Part shown: in pieces, positions 36,951-49,100 of the stretch
How positions within the stretch are numbered: position 1 is the stretch's first letter
How the letters are laid out: every line of letters starts with the position of its first letter
Source of the DNA: Gemmatimonadaceae bacterium
GTDB taxonomy: Bacteria > Gemmatimonadota > Gemmatimonadetes > Gemmatimonadales > Gemmatimonadaceae
Length of the DNA: 64,000 nt
Assembly (NCBI GenBank): GCA_020852815.1
Contig: JADZAN010000047.1
Coordinates: 1-64,000 of the forward strand
Direction: 5' to 3'
The notes under the pieces: generated by a model
What the model was told of the DNA's origin: nothing
The model's database searches: none
Seen by the model: only the letters and a program-made list of their open reading frames with translations
Position numbers and translations under genes: made by a program

Positions 36951-38657
36951 ATGCGCTCCATGCTAGCCGCCCTCGCCGCCCTCGCCTCACTCTCCACCGC
37001 CTGCACCATGAAGTCCGACGACTCCAGCGCGGCTGGTTCAAGCGCCGGCGCCCCCGTCACCCTCGCTGTCGTCAACGCCAAGGTCTGGACGGGCGATAGC
37101 AAGCGCCCCTGGGCCGACGCCATCGCCGTGCGCGGCGAGCGCATCGCCGCGGTCGGCTCCAGCGCCGAGATCCGCAAGCTCGCGAAGGCCGCCGAAGTGA
37201 TCGATGCTCAGGGACAGATGGTCGTCCCGGGCTTCATCGACGCCCACGTCCACTTCATTGATGGCGGCTTTCGCCTGTCGTCGGTGCAGCTGCGCGACGC
37301 GAAGACGCCTCAGGAGTTTGTCGCGCGCATCAAGGCCTTTGCGGCGACCGTTCCCAAGGGGACGTGGATCCAGGGGGGCGACTGGGATCACGAGCTGTGG
37401 GGCGGGGAGCTCCCCACGCGCGCCTGGGTCGATTCGGTGACACCCGATCACCCGGTGTGGGTGAATCGCCTCGATGGGCACATGAAGCTCGCCAACAGCG
37501 CGGCGCTCGCGGCGGCCGGGGTTGGCTCGGCGACGAAGGACGTGAGTGGCGGGACGATCGTTCGCCTCGCCAACGGAGAGCCGGCGGGTGTTTTCAAGGA
37601 CAACGCGATGGACCTGATCGACGCGAAGGTCCCCGATGCGCCGGCGGCCCTCGAGGATCGCGCGCTCGACACCGCGATGACCTACGTCGCCTCCCACGGG
37701 GTGACGATGGTGCACAACGTCGGTTCGGCGAACGCCAAGTCCGGCTCGTGGAACGACCTCGTGGTCTTCAGCCGGGCCAGGCAGGCGGGGAAGCTGCGCA
37801 CGCGTATCTACTCGCTCGTCCCGCTCTCCACGTGGCAGATGCTGCGCGATACCGTGGCGGCCAACGGGCGCGGCGACGCGTGGCTCAGGATCGGCGGGCT
37901 GAAGGGCTTCGTCGACGGCTCGTTAGGGTCGCACACCGCGGCAATGCGCGAGCCCTTCACCGATGCGCCCAACGACTCGGGCTTCTTCCTCAACTCGCCG
38001 GACTCGCTCTACGCCTGGATCTCGGGGGCCGACAAGGCCGGGTTGCACGTGGCGGTCCACGCCATCGGCGACCGCGCCATTGCCACGCAGCTCGACATCT
38101 TCGCGCGCGTGGCGAAGGAGAACGGTCCGCGCGACCGCCGCTGGCGCATCGAGCACGCGCAGCACGTGGCCCCCGGCGATTTCCCGCGCTTCGCCGAGTT
38201 AGGGGTGATTGCGTCGATGCAGCCGTATCACGCCATCGACGATGGGCGATGGGCCGACCGGGTCATTGGGACCGAGCGCGCCAAGGGGACCTACGCCTTC
38301 CGCTCGCTCCTCGATGCCAAGGCCACGCTCGCCTTCGGCTCCGACTGGTTCGTGGCCCCGCCCACCCCGCTGGAAGGGATCTACGCCGCGGTCACCCGCC
38401 GCACGCTCGACGACAAGCGGCCGGAGGGGTGGGTCCCCGAGCAGAAGATCACGGTCGAGGAGGCGCTGCGCGCCTACACCGCGGGGAGCGCGTATTCCTC
38501 GTTCGATGACCAGGAGCTGGGCACGCTGCAGCCCGGCAAGCTGGCCGACTTCGTCATCATCGATCGCGACATCACGCGGATCCCCCCGGAAACAATCCGC
38601 GACGCGCGCGTGATGCGCACCTACGTGGGAGGGAAGTCGGTCTTCGTACGGCCGTGA
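36951..38657 (+). CDS. Lipoprotein amidohydrolase (YtcJ-like, amidohydrolase 3)
   Basis: 568 residues from ATG 36951, giving a lipoprotein signal (LAALASLSTACTMKS). The amidohydrolase barrel follows: VVPGFIDAHVHFIDGGF (HxH metal site), WIQGGDWDHELWGG, VHAIGDRAIATQLD, RRWRIEHAQHVAPGDFPRF and AFGSDWFVAPPTPLEG with the last aspartate; ends in the composite beta sandwich (LGTLQPGKLADFVIIDRDI). Such enzymes hydrolyse C-N bonds in amides or ring compounds. Here it is outside the cytoplasm; substrate unknown. Confidence 0.88.
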   Translation: MRSMLAALAALASLSTACTMKSDDSSAAGSSAGAPVTLAVVNAKVWTGDSKRPWADAIAVRGERIAAVGSSAEIRKLAKAAEVIDAQGQMVVPGFIDAHVHFIDGGFRLSSVQLRDAKTPQEFVARIKAFAATVPKGTWIQGGDWDHELWGGELPTRAWVDSVTPDHPVWVNRLDGHMKLANSAALAAAGVGSATKDVSGGTIVRLANGEPAGVFKDNAMDLIDAKVPDAPAALEDRALDTAMTYVASHGVTMVHNVGSANAKSGSWNDLVVFSRARQAGKLRTRIYSLVPLSTWQMLRDTVAANGRGDAWLRIGGLKGFVDGSLGSHTAAMREPFTDAPNDSGFFLNSPDSLYAWISGADKAGLHVAVHAIGDRAIATQLDIFARVAKENGPRDRRWRIEHAQHVAPGDFPRFAELGVIASMQPYHAIDDGRWADRVIGTERAKGTYAFRSLLDAKATLAFGSDWFVAPPTPLEGIYAAVTRRTLDDKRPEGWVPEQKITVEEALRAYTAGSAYSSFDDQELGTLQPGKLADFVIIDRDITRIPPETIRDARVMRTYVGGKSVFVRP

Positions 38658-38700
38658 ATCGCCTGCCACTGGTGTACGACAGGACCTGTGGCGCCGAGCT

Positions 38701-38721
38701 TGGGGGTTCCCCCAGTTATTT
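38701..38721 (+). terminator. Short hairpin after the amidohydrolase
   Basis: TGGGGGTTCCCCCA (38701-38714) forms a compact stem, followed by GTTATTT. It starts 44 bases after the stop codon. Confidence 0.5.
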
Positions 38722-38798
38722 CGTGGCTCGCGCCCGCGTAGAATCGTCTTGAGCGAGAGTTTCCCGCAGTCGCTACGTTCGCACGCCGGAGAATCCCC

Positions 38799-39845
38799 AT
38801 GATGCCTTCGATGCTGTTGGCGATGCCGCTGGTGTCGCTCGCCCTCGTCGCCGCCCCCGCCGGGCGCCTCCTTCCGCCCCGCACGCCGGCCCCCCACGCG
38901 ACCACGATCGCACCGGTTGCGGCTGACGGCTGGCGCTTCCACTGGAAGGTCACGGTCGAATCGGACAAGAAGGAGCGCTCGGCCGCCCAGCCGTCCATGC
39001 AGGTCTCCCTCATCCCGGGCAAGGCCCGCGTCGACTACGAGGGCGAGACCAACGCGCAGCAGCAAGGGATGATGAAGAAGGGAGGCTACATGATCCTCGA
39101 TGCCGAGAACGGCGCCATGATCATGGTCGACCCCAAGGAGAAGAAGGCGGTCATCATGGATCCGTCGGCCCTCAGCGGCGCGATGAACGCCATCGGCGCC
39201 ACCGGGCTGGTCAAGATGGACGTGAAGGACGTCAAGGTGTCGGTCGAGAAGCTGGGCAGCGGGGAGAAGATCCTCGGCTATGCCACCACGCGCTATCGCA
39301 CGACGCGCAGCTACGTCCTCACCGTGTCGGTCATGGGGCGCAAGAACAGCACGACGCACAACTCGACCACCGAGTCGTGGGTCGCGGATCGCTTCATCGA
39401 CGACCGGGCCTTCGAGGCCTGGGCGAAGAACTTCACCAAGGGCTTTGGCGCCGCCACCGGCGATGCCTTCAAGAAGCTCATGGAGGCGGAGGCGGCGAAC
39501 CAGATCCAGGGGATCGTCGTCAAGCAGGTCATGCAGTCCACCGATACCGACGACAAGGGGAACGCCACCACGTCGAAGACGACGATGGAGATGACCGAGC
39601 TGGCCAAGACCTCCTTGGATGCCTCGCTGTTCGAGGTCCCCAAGGGCTACGAAGTCACCGACATGAAGGCGCAGATGGCGGGGTTCGACGCCGAGATGGA
39701 AAAGGCCAAGGCCGAGTGCGAAGCCAAGAATGGCAAGGGGAGCGAGAAGTGCACCGCGGCGGGCGAGGGGAGCGACTCGACGGCGAAGATGAAGCCCAAG
39801 GACGCCGCCAAGAAGGCGCTTCGCGGGATCTTCAAGAAGCCGTGA
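38799..39845 (+). CDS. Exported DUF4412-like protein
   Basis: 348 residues; GGAG lies 8 bases before the ATG. A signal peptide (LAMPLVSLALVAAPAGR) precedes a beta-rich body with WRFHWKVTVESDKKE, RVDYEGETNAQQQGMMKKGG, IMVDPKEKKAVIMDPS and SEEK-like strands, the style of the DUF4412 fold related to LolA/LolB barrels. The C-terminus is lysine/glutamate-rich (EMEKAKAECEAKNGKGSEKC). Probably periplasmic; function unknown. It ends at a strong terminator. Confidence 0.75.
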   Translation: MMPSMLLAMPLVSLALVAAPAGRLLPPRTPAPHATTIAPVAADGWRFHWKVTVESDKKERSAAQPSMQVSLIPGKARVDYEGETNAQQQGMMKKGGYMILDAENGAMIMVDPKEKKAVIMDPSALSGAMNAIGATGLVKMDVKDVKVSVEKLGSGEKILGYATTRYRTTRSYVLTVSVMGRKNSTTHNSTTESWVADRFIDDRAFEAWAKNFTKGFGAATGDAFKKLMEAEAANQIQGIVVKQVMQSTDTDDKGNATTSKTTMEMTELAKTSLDASLFEVPKGYEVTDMKAQMAGFDAEMEKAKAECEAKNGKGSEKCTAAGEGSDSTAKMKPKDAAKKALRGIFKKP

Positions 39846-39889
39846 GCAAGAAGACCTGAACATCGCGCGCCACCGGCGTGCCAACGAAA

Positions 39890-39924
39890 GCGCGGGGCTC
39901 CCAATCGGGAGCCCCGCGCCTTTT
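39890..39924 (+). terminator. Strong intrinsic terminator
   Basis: GCGCGGGGCTCCC (39890-39902) pairs perfectly with GGGAGCCCCGCGC (39907-39919), loop AATC, then CTTTT. It ends the DUF4412-like gene. Confidence 0.88.
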
Positions 39925-39994
39925 CCGTGATACCCTGTGCGATCCGGCGCCTCCGGGCGCCTCTCGGCAGCGGGTTCCCCCGCGTGGGTGCGAC

Positions 39995-40168
39995 CTATCC
40001 GTTCAGGATCAGGATAGTCGCCACGAGGGCCACGCCGATCACGGTCGCCAGAATCAGGCGTCCGCGCGGCGAGATAGCCCCGTTGGGCCGTGCGACGAGG
40101 TGCTCGTTGTGCACTTCCCGCTGCCAGATGGGATGGCGCCGCACTTCGATGTGGGAGATCTGCTGCAT
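39995..40168 (-). CDS. Small membrane protein, 57 residues
   Basis: ATG at 40168 with a strong GGAGGGG 2 to 4 bases upstream. The N-terminal 35 residues are polar with several histidines (QQISHIEVRRHPIWQREVHN); the C-terminus is one membrane helix (RLILATVIGVALVATILILN). No family recognised. The good ribosome site and clean topology support a real gene despite its size. Confidence 0.65.
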   Translation of the reverse strand: MQQISHIEVRRHPIWQREVHNEHLVARPNGAISPRGRLILATVIGVALVATILILNG

Positions 40169-40256
40169 GGCCCCTCCACTGTGAGGGCTCCGAGGTCCGT
40201 ACTTCGCGCGGGCCACCAAGGCCGAAGCGCTTTCCCGATAACTACTTGGAAGGAAC

Positions 40257-40304
40257 GACTCCCCGGCCGACCTGTACACTCGGGGCACCCCGAGGCGAGG
40301 AGTC
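40257..40304 (-). terminator. Nested hairpin downstream of the triple-repeat lipoprotein
   Basis: GACTCC (40257-40262) pairs with GGAGTC (40299-40304); inside lies CTCGGGG / CCCCGAG at 40279-40294. It is 70 bases past the stop of the gene at 40374 on the minus strand. No T run. The remainder of 40169-40373 holds nothing recognisable. Confidence 0.4.
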
Positions 40305-40373
40305 ACTCACCTTCATTGCAAAGCGTGAGCCGCGTCACCAACGCCCCCGGGACGGTGGCGACGTTGCTCCCCG

Positions 40374-41774
40374 CTACTCGAGCACCAGGATGGTGAAGTA
40401 CGTGTCGGCCGGCGCGCCGTCGCCGCGGTTCCAGCACCGCACCGTTGCGTCGAGCGATGAGCCATTCCCTCCGTTAGCCCAACCCGAAACCTGACAGGTG
40501 AACAGGCCGCCGCCGTATGGCGAGACGTGAACGGTCTCCGATGCATTCCCGATCTTGGCCAGCCCCGGGAAGGAGACGACGTAGCTTCCGGTGGCCGCAT
40601 GGGTGATGCGCACCGGCTGCCCCGACGAGGTGCGCTGGTGTTCGAGGCTCGGCGTGTACGTCCCGCCAAGGGCGGTGGCGGGTTCGTTCGACCAGGCGAA
40701 GGCAAAGCGTTTCCCCGCGCGTCCGTTCTCCAGCATGAGGAGTGAGAAGCGCGCGTCGGCCAGGGCGCCGCTCGGCGCGTAGCAGATCACGCTCGCCCAC
40801 ACGTCGCCATTCCAGGACGAGACCTTGCACAGGTCCGACGCACCGCCGTAGGTCGAGACGAAGTAGCTCTGCGGCGTGGGATCGGCCTGCCCGTTGAGCT
40901 GCACCAGGTAGCTCCCCGCCGTCGAGCGCGAGATGCCGACAGCGCTGTCGAAGGAGGAGTAGGTGTTGCCGGGTTCGGGCGCGTAGTGCGCGGCCGCGTC
41001 GCCCGAGACGGTGAAGCCGAGGTGAGACGGGAGCGAGTGCGACCCGACCACGAGCACGGAGAAACGCACGTCGGCGTCGGCGCCGCCAAAGGTGTAGCAC
41101 GACACCGAGACATCGAGGTCGCGTCCGTTGGCGTTGTTGCCCCAGCCGTTCAGGTTGCAGCGTTCGCCGGCGGAGCCGTTGGGGGTCACCAGCACCGTCT
41201 CGCGGAAGGTGCTGTCGACCTTGGCCATCCGTTCGAACGAGACCACGTAATGCCCGGTGGCGAGGTGTGCCACGCGAATGCCGCCGCCCGTCTCGTTGTG
41301 CTGGTACGCCGATGTGGGGGCGTAGCTGTTGCTCGTTGATGCGTCGTGCACCCAGGCGTAGGCAAAGCGGCGCGACTCGGCGGTGAGGCGTACCGGCAGC
41401 TTGGCCGAGGCGCGGGCGATGCCGGCGGTGGCGGTCACCGTCACCGTGCCATGTCCCTGGCCGACGAGCCGCCCGCCAGGCGCAAAGGTGGCCAGCGCCT
41501 CGTTGCCGCTGGTCCAGGTGATGGTCGCCCCGTCCACGGAGCGGCCGGCGCCGTCCCGGGCATCCACCGCCAGCTGCACCGTATCGCCGGCGTAGACGGT
41601 CATCGTCACCGGCTGGATGGCCAGCGTCGCAACGCGGTCATTGATGTCGTCCGGCGAGAGGGCGTTGCCCCCCTCGGCGGCGCACCCGGCCAACGCGACA
41701 AGTGCGCAGGTGCCCATCACCCGCGACGCCTTTTCCCGCAGCGCACTTCCGACTACCGACACAGACTTGGACAT
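40374..41774 (-). CDS. Lipoprotein with one Ig-like domain and three internal repeats
   Basis: 466 residues from ATG 41774 (GGGGGA upstream). A lipoprotein signal (CALVALAGCAAEGG) is followed by a Big_2-like Ig domain (about 45-125; VTMTVYAGDTVQLAVDARDG, ITWTSGNEALATF). Then come three repeats of about 100 residues, each starting FAYAW/LGFTV/FAFAW, passing through ATGxYVVSF and ending VRFSVLVV, ARFSLLML or TYFTILVLE. Each has two conserved cysteines (e.g. ERCNLNGWGN ... SVSCYTF). The repeats match no family I recognise. Exported, probably on the outer membrane. Confidence 0.75.
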   Translation of the reverse strand: MSKSVSVVGSALREKASRVMGTCALVALAGCAAEGGNALSPDDINDRVATLAIQPVTMTVYAGDTVQLAVDARDGAGRSVDGATITWTSGNEALATFAPGGRLVGQGHGTVTVTATAGIARASAKLPVRLTAESRRFAYAWVHDASTSNSYAPTSAYQHNETGGGIRVAHLATGHYVVSFERMAKVDSTFRETVLVTPNGSAGERCNLNGWGNNANGRDLDVSVSCYTFGGADADVRFSVLVVGSHSLPSHLGFTVSGDAAAHYAPEPGNTYSSFDSAVGISRSTAGSYLVQLNGQADPTPQSYFVSTYGGASDLCKVSSWNGDVWASVICYAPSGALADARFSLLMLENGRAGKRFAFAWSNEPATALGGTYTPSLEHQRTSSGQPVRITHAATGSYVVSFPGLAKIGNASETVHVSPYGGGLFTCQVSGWANGGNGSSLDATVRCWNRGDGAPADTYFTILVLE

Positions 41775-41878
41775 GAGTTCCCCCAGCGGACACGATGACT
41801 GCTTCCTGCCCGGGAGTGTCGGCAACTCCGGTACGGGAACTAAACGTCACGCCGCTGCTCGTGACCGTCACGCGCAAA

Positions 41879-41910
41879 GCGGGCCGGCTTCCCCGAGGGA
41901 ACCGGCCCGC
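41879..41910 (-). terminator. Hairpin terminator after the E1 dehydrogenase gene
   Basis: GCGGGCCGG (41879-41887) pairs perfectly with CCGGCCCGC (41902-41910). On the minus strand it lies 22 bases past the E1 stop and is followed by TTTG. It separates E1 from the lipoprotein gene downstream. Confidence 0.7.
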
Positions 41911-41932
41911 CGCGCCTGCTGTGCGCCGTGCT

Positions 41933-44041
<2,109 letters not shown>

Positions 44042-44598
44042 GGGACTCGCGTGAGATGGAGGGTGCGGCAATCGCCGTAATCTACGTCGGCTGCGCGGAC
44101 AACGAAGACTGGGTGTGTCCACCGTTGGCGCCCGCACGGCGGCGGCCAGAATCGCCGGTGCGGCGATGCGCACTCGTCCGAAGTTTCGTCGCGTTCATCA
44201 CTGCCGCGAGGGCCCCACGAGGCGGTTCTGCAAGCTCTTTTCCTTCAGCGTCTTGGCCGCGCTCACCGTGACGGCGCCGGCGTCGGGTCAGAGCCTCGAG
44301 GGCAGGGGATCGAGGCGTGTCGCCGGAGCGCGAAGGGACTTGGCGCCACCGAGCCGGCCGACACGAGCGACACGCCCGAGGGACGTCAACACAACTGTCG
44401 TGTCGAGCTGGTGATATGGTAGGCGCCGGCGGAGTGCAGCGGAGAGCGACGTCGCGCGGGCGCGCCAAGTGGGGCGCGCTCGCCTCGTTCCAGGGGTGCT
44501 TGCCCATCCAACCGGGTGGGGAAACGCGCTGAATTGCCCGTTTAGTTGATGGCACTTCTCCTGCTCAATACGCGCGCGTCACCTCAGGAGCGCCTGCC
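44042..44598. other. 557-base gap, possible small exported ORF
   Basis: It should contain the divergent promoters of E1 and the HIT gene. One plus-strand open frame at 44166-44414 (82 residues) has a signal-peptide-like stretch (LFSFSVLAALTVTAPASGQ) but then low-complexity arginine-rich sequence, so it may be a remnant of an exported protein. No RNA structure recognised. Confidence 0.35.
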
Positions 44599-45081
44599 AT
44601 GTCTCTCCCAACCAAGTCCTGCATCTTCTGCGACCTGATCAATGGGGCGGGAGAAGTCTCGATGTGCTACGAGGACTCCCGGGCGATCGCCTTCATGGAT
44701 GTCCAGCCCGTGAACCTCGGCCATGTGCTCGTCGTGCCGCGCGAGCATTACGAGTCGCTGAGTGACATCCCGCCCGAATTGGCGATGCACCTGTTCGACG
44801 TTGCGCTTCGCTTGTCGCCCGTGGTGCGGCGGCTGCACGGGAGCGACGACCTCAACCTCGTGGTGAACTCCGGAGGCGCCGCGGGACAGAACGTCTTTCA
44901 CTACCACGTGCACCTGATTCCACGCACGGTGGGCGATGGCTTCGACATTCCGCTGCCGTTTGCCGGCTCGACGATGCCCGACCGCACGCTTCTCGACGCG
45001 ATGGCGGCACGGATCATCGCCGAGCTGCGCGACCCGGTGCGCCAGCAGATTGCCCGGCGGCTTTCGTCGATTCGGGTGTGA
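44599..45081 (+). CDS. HIT-family nucleotide hydrolase/transferase
   Basis: 160 residues with AGGAG 8 bases upstream. N-terminal zinc-type cysteines CIFCDLI; nucleotide-binding stretch GHVLVVPREHYESL; the histidine triad is FHYHVHLIPR (HxHxH). HIT proteins cleave or transfer AMP from substrates such as AMP-amides or dinucleoside polyphosphates. Cytoplasmic. A terminator follows 240 bases downstream. Substrate unknown. Confidence 0.92.
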   Translation: MSLPTKSCIFCDLINGAGEVSMCYEDSRAIAFMDVQPVNLGHVLVVPREHYESLSDIPPELAMHLFDVALRLSPVVRRLHGSDDLNLVVNSGGAAGQNVFHYHVHLIPRTVGDGFDIPLPFAGSTMPDRTLLDAMAARIIAELRDPVRQQIARRLSSIRV

Positions 45082-45320
45082 CGAGTGGACGGGGCGGCCG
45101 CGACTGGTGCGTGACCGATGCGTGACGACTGCGCGAGCGCTCGGCGTCCGCTGCTCCCACTTGCGCAATGAATCGTTATGCACCAATAGTATCGTGACGC
45201 GGGTCGCCCGACCCGCTGCATAACGGGAGGGGAATGCCGCGAGTTCGCGACCACGCTCTCTGCGAACCCACTGTGCCGCGACGCTGTTCGCGGCGCCACG
45301 CATCGCCTCCCCCACACACG

Positions 45321-45363
45321 CGACACCCCGCCCCGGACATTCCCGGGCGGGGTGTCGTCTTTT
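45321..45363 (+). terminator. Strong intrinsic terminator between HIT and HNH genes
   Basis: CGACACCCCGCCC (45321-45333) pairs perfectly with GGGCGGGGTGTCG (45345-45357), then TCTTTT. It lies 240 bases after the HIT stop and only 14 before the HNH start, so it could end the former or attenuate the latter. Nothing else is seen in 45082-45320. Confidence 0.8.
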
Positions 45364-45376
45364 CCGGCGAGGTGCA

Positions 45377-45784
45377 ATGTCTCGACGTGGAATGCTCCGG
45401 GTGGTTCATCCTCGAGTGCCGCGCGGCCGTCGCCCCGACGACGCGCGTGCGCGCCAGCTTCACTTCCGCGATGCCAAGCGCGCGCTCAAGCACGCGGCGA
45501 TGCGCGATTGCGGTCGGCGGTGCGTGTACTGCGCCGACCGGCTCGCCCTCGAGGCGGCCACGCTGGACCACGTCTATCCTCTCGCCCGCGGCGGCAACCA
45601 TGCGCCTGGCAACGTCGTCACGGCTTGCGCGCGTTGCAACCGGCTCAAGGGAGACATGCTGCCGCACGAGTTCTTCGCCCGGCATCCCTGGGCGGGGGCC
45701 AACTTTGTGCGGTACGCGCGAGCGGTGCACCGGGCGCTCAAGCGCGGTGCGCGACGGGCGGTGAGCCTGGCGTACGCGGCATGA
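45377..45784 (+). CDS. HNH endonuclease domain protein
   Basis: 135 residues; GAGG 5 bases before the ATG. The HNH zinc finger is complete: RCVYCADRLALEAATLDHVY, then PLARGGNHAPGNVVTACARC and NRLKGDM. Basic at both ends. HNH domains nick or cut DNA in restriction, homing or repair settings. No methylase, intron or phage gene is nearby, so its role is open. Confidence 0.85.
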   Translation: MSRRGMLRVVHPRVPRGRRPDDARARQLHFRDAKRALKHAAMRDCGRRCVYCADRLALEAATLDHVYPLARGGNHAPGNVVTACARCNRLKGDMLPHEFFARHPWAGANFVRYARAVHRALKRGARRAVSLAYAA

Positions 45785-46185
45785 TGCACCCTGAAGCGCC
45801 AGCCGGCTAAGGCGACGATCGTTGCACCTGCGCAACGTCGTGCGAATGGCACGGCGCGCGCGCCACACAGTGATGTCGCAGTCGCGCCCACCTTCGGGGG
45901 CCTCTCGCGCGAGGGCGCGAGGTCGGCAGGGCAGTGCCGGGTGCCTGGTCCAGCGTCGGGTCTCGATTCTGGACGCGATGATATGGCGATATCACCCAGT
46001 TCGTGTCGGAAGAAGTCCTGACCTGAGGGCCCTGGAACTGTGACGCAGGTCGCAAGTGATGCTCGTCTGCCGCTTTCGGCGCCGAGCATCGTCTCGCGAG
46101 CGTCTTTCCGCGCGCGCCCGGTTCAGATGGCACGGGACTTCCTCTCCGGCGACGCAGTTGTGGTGTCTCTCCGAGCAATCCTTGT
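45785..46185. other. 401-base leader region of the giant DUF11 gene
   Basis: No gene is supported. A dyad TGATAT / ATATCA at 45979-45994 could be an operator, and GATGCTCG (46058-46065) pairs with CGAGCATC (46083-46090) as an 8-base stem in the probable leader. No riboswitch class recognised. No Shine-Dalgarno sequence precedes the ATG at 46186. Confidence 0.4.
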
Positions 46186-49100
46186 ATGCGCCTGAACGCA
46201 AATTCCCTCGCCTTCGGGCGGGTTTTCATGCTGTCGTCCGCTGTGGCTCTCGCGGCGACGAGCCCAATCCTCCCGGCGAAGGCGCAAGGCGCTGATGGTG
46301 GCTGGGGAGCGCTGCCGTCGTCGCGTGGCGCGATGCGCGCGTCAACCGGCTACGCGATCGGACGCCCGGCGAACGCTGTGGTTTCGCGAACCCTCGCCGC
46401 CGGCGCCGCGAGCGGCGCCAAGAGCGACGCCACGACCAGCGCCGCGCGGGCCGGGAGCGCCTTCTTCGCGGGGATCGCCGGCAACGTCATCAAGACGGTG
46501 AGCGATCTCAATGGCGGGAACGTCCTTGCCGGCGACGTCCTGGAGTACACGATCACGGTGGCCAATACTGGCCCTGACAGTCTGCGTGGCGTGGTTTTTC
46601 GTGATTTCATGCCGACCGGGACGACCTACGTCGCGGGCTCGATGGTGGTGCTGTCGGGCGCAAATGCGGGGGCCAAGACCGACGCTAGCGGTGACGATCA
46701 GGGGATCTGGGACTCAGGGCTGAAGCGGGTGAGGATCATGCTCGCCACCGGTGCCACATCGGCGGCGGGGGGGACGATGCAGGTGGGTGACGCGACGTCG
46801 GTGCGTTTCCGGACGCGCATCAATGCGGGGACCGCGCCCGGGACGGTCATCTCCAACGAGGCGTCGGTGGTCTATCTCGACCCGATCACCTCAGTCGTGC
46901 GGGAGGTGCACTCGCGCCCGCCGGGCGGAGACCCGTTGGGTGAGCCGACCACGATAACCGTTGGCACTCCGGATCTCTCCATCGCCAAGACGCACGCCGG
47001 GACCTTCTATCGTGGGCAGCCGGCGCAATACACGCTTACAGTCAGTAACGTCGGGACGGCGCCGACGACGGCGGCCATCTCGTTCAGCGACGTCCTCCCG
47101 GCCGGCCTCACGCCCACCGCCGCCGCCGGCGCCGGCTGGAGCTGCACGGTAGTCGCGCAGACCGTCAGCTGCACGCACCCCGGACCCGTGGCGAACGGAG
47201 CCTCACTCCCGGCGGTCACGCTTTCCGTGAACGTCGCGGCCAATGCCGCCGCCAACCTGACCAACACCGCTACCACATCCGGCGGCGGTGAGACCAACAC
47301 CGGCAACAACAGCGCGTCCGACCCGACCGCCATCGCCGATCCGCCGATCGACCTGGCGATCGCGAAGTCGTCGTCGCCCGCGACGTTCTCCGTCGGGAGC
47401 AATGCGACGTATACGCTCAACGTCAGCAACGTCTCGAGCTATGCCACGACGGGGGTCATCACCGTCACCGACGTGCTCCCCGCCGGCCTCACATACGTCT
47501 CGGCCAACGGCACGGGGTGGTCGTGCGCCTTCGCGGCCGGGACGCTGACGTGTACCGCGCCCGGGCCGCTCGCGGGAGGTTCGTCGCTCAACGCCATCAC
47601 GCTGACCGTTGCGGTTGGCGCGGGCGCTGCGCCGTCGGTCGCCAACACGGCAACTGTCGGCACGACGGTGCCCGACGCCGATCCCGCCAACAACACGTCG
47701 ACGGCGACCAATCCTGTCGCCGTTCCCACGCCCGACCTCTCGATTGCCAAGAGCCACAGCGGGAGTTTCGCTGTCGGGAGCACGGGGAGCTTCACGCTCA
47801 CCATCACCAACGCGGGGAACCTCGCCACGGCCGCGACCACGACCGTGACCGACGTGCTCCCCGCCGGCCTCACCTTCGCCTCGGCCTCGTCAGGCACGTT
47901 CACGTGCGCGCATGCGGCGGGGACGGTCAGCTGCACGCGCACGACGCCGATCGCGATCGCCGAGGTCGCGACCATCACGCTCGTCGTCAACGTGACGGCG
48001 GCGGCGCTCCCGGGCGTCACCAATACGGCAACGGTTGCGGTCCCGGGTGACGGGAACAACGCCAACAACAGCGCGTCGGACCCGGTCAGCGTCGTCGCTC
48101 CTGATCTGGCGATTGCCAAGAGCGCGACATCGGCGCTGACGGTGGGCGCGAATGCGACGTACTCGCTCACGGTCTCGAACGTCTCGTCCACGGCGACGAC
48201 GGGGACCATCACGGTGAGCGACGTCCTGCCCGCGGGGCTCACCTTCGTCTCCGCTGCGGGGACGGGGTGGAGCTGCGCCAACGCGGCCGGCACCGTCAGC
48301 TGCACCACTCCGGGGCCGCTGGCGGGTGCTGCCTCGCTCCCGTCGATCACGCTCACCGTTGCGGTGGCGGCGGCGGCGCTGCCGAGTGTCAGCAACACCG
48401 CGAGCGTCTCGACGCCGGGCGATGTGAACAGCGCCAACAACAGCGCAACGGTGAACACGGCGGTATCGCCGGCACCGGTTGTCGACCTGGCCATCACCAA
48501 GAGCCACGTCGGCACGCCGTCGGTTGGGGGGAGCCAGCTCTTCACCATCCAGGTGACCAACGTCGGCACCGCCTCGACGACCGGGGCGATCAGCGTGACC
48601 GACAACCTCCCGGCCGGGCTGACCTTTGTCTCGGGGAATGCCGCAGGCTGGGGCTGCAGTGCGATCGGCCAGGCCGTCAGCTGCACCAGCGGCGGGACCA
48701 TGGCGCCCGGCGCGTCGGTGTCGATTGCCCTCACGGTGGGTGTGGGGGCGGCGGCGGCGCCCGCGGTGACCAACACCGCGCACGTGGCCACCGCCGGCGA
48801 TGCGAATGCGACCAACGACACGGCGAGCGATCCGCTGACCGTGGTCGCGCCCGACCTCACGATTGCCAAGGCGGCCGGTGGGGCGTTCGTGGTCGGGAGC
48901 AATGCGAGCTACACCCTCGACGTGTCCAACGTGGGGACGGGAAGCACGACCGGGGCGATCACCGTCACGGACGTCATCCCCGCCGGGCTCACCTACGTCT
49001 CCGCCAGCGGGACGGGATGGAGCTGTTCCTTCGCTGCGGGCACCGTCAGCTGCACCACGCCGGGGCCGGTGGCCGCGGCGGCCTCGCTCCCGACCATCAC

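Noticed and set aside
44166-44414. Exported small protein gene
   Set aside because: A signal-like segment is followed by low-complexity sequence; kept only as a note within the gap.
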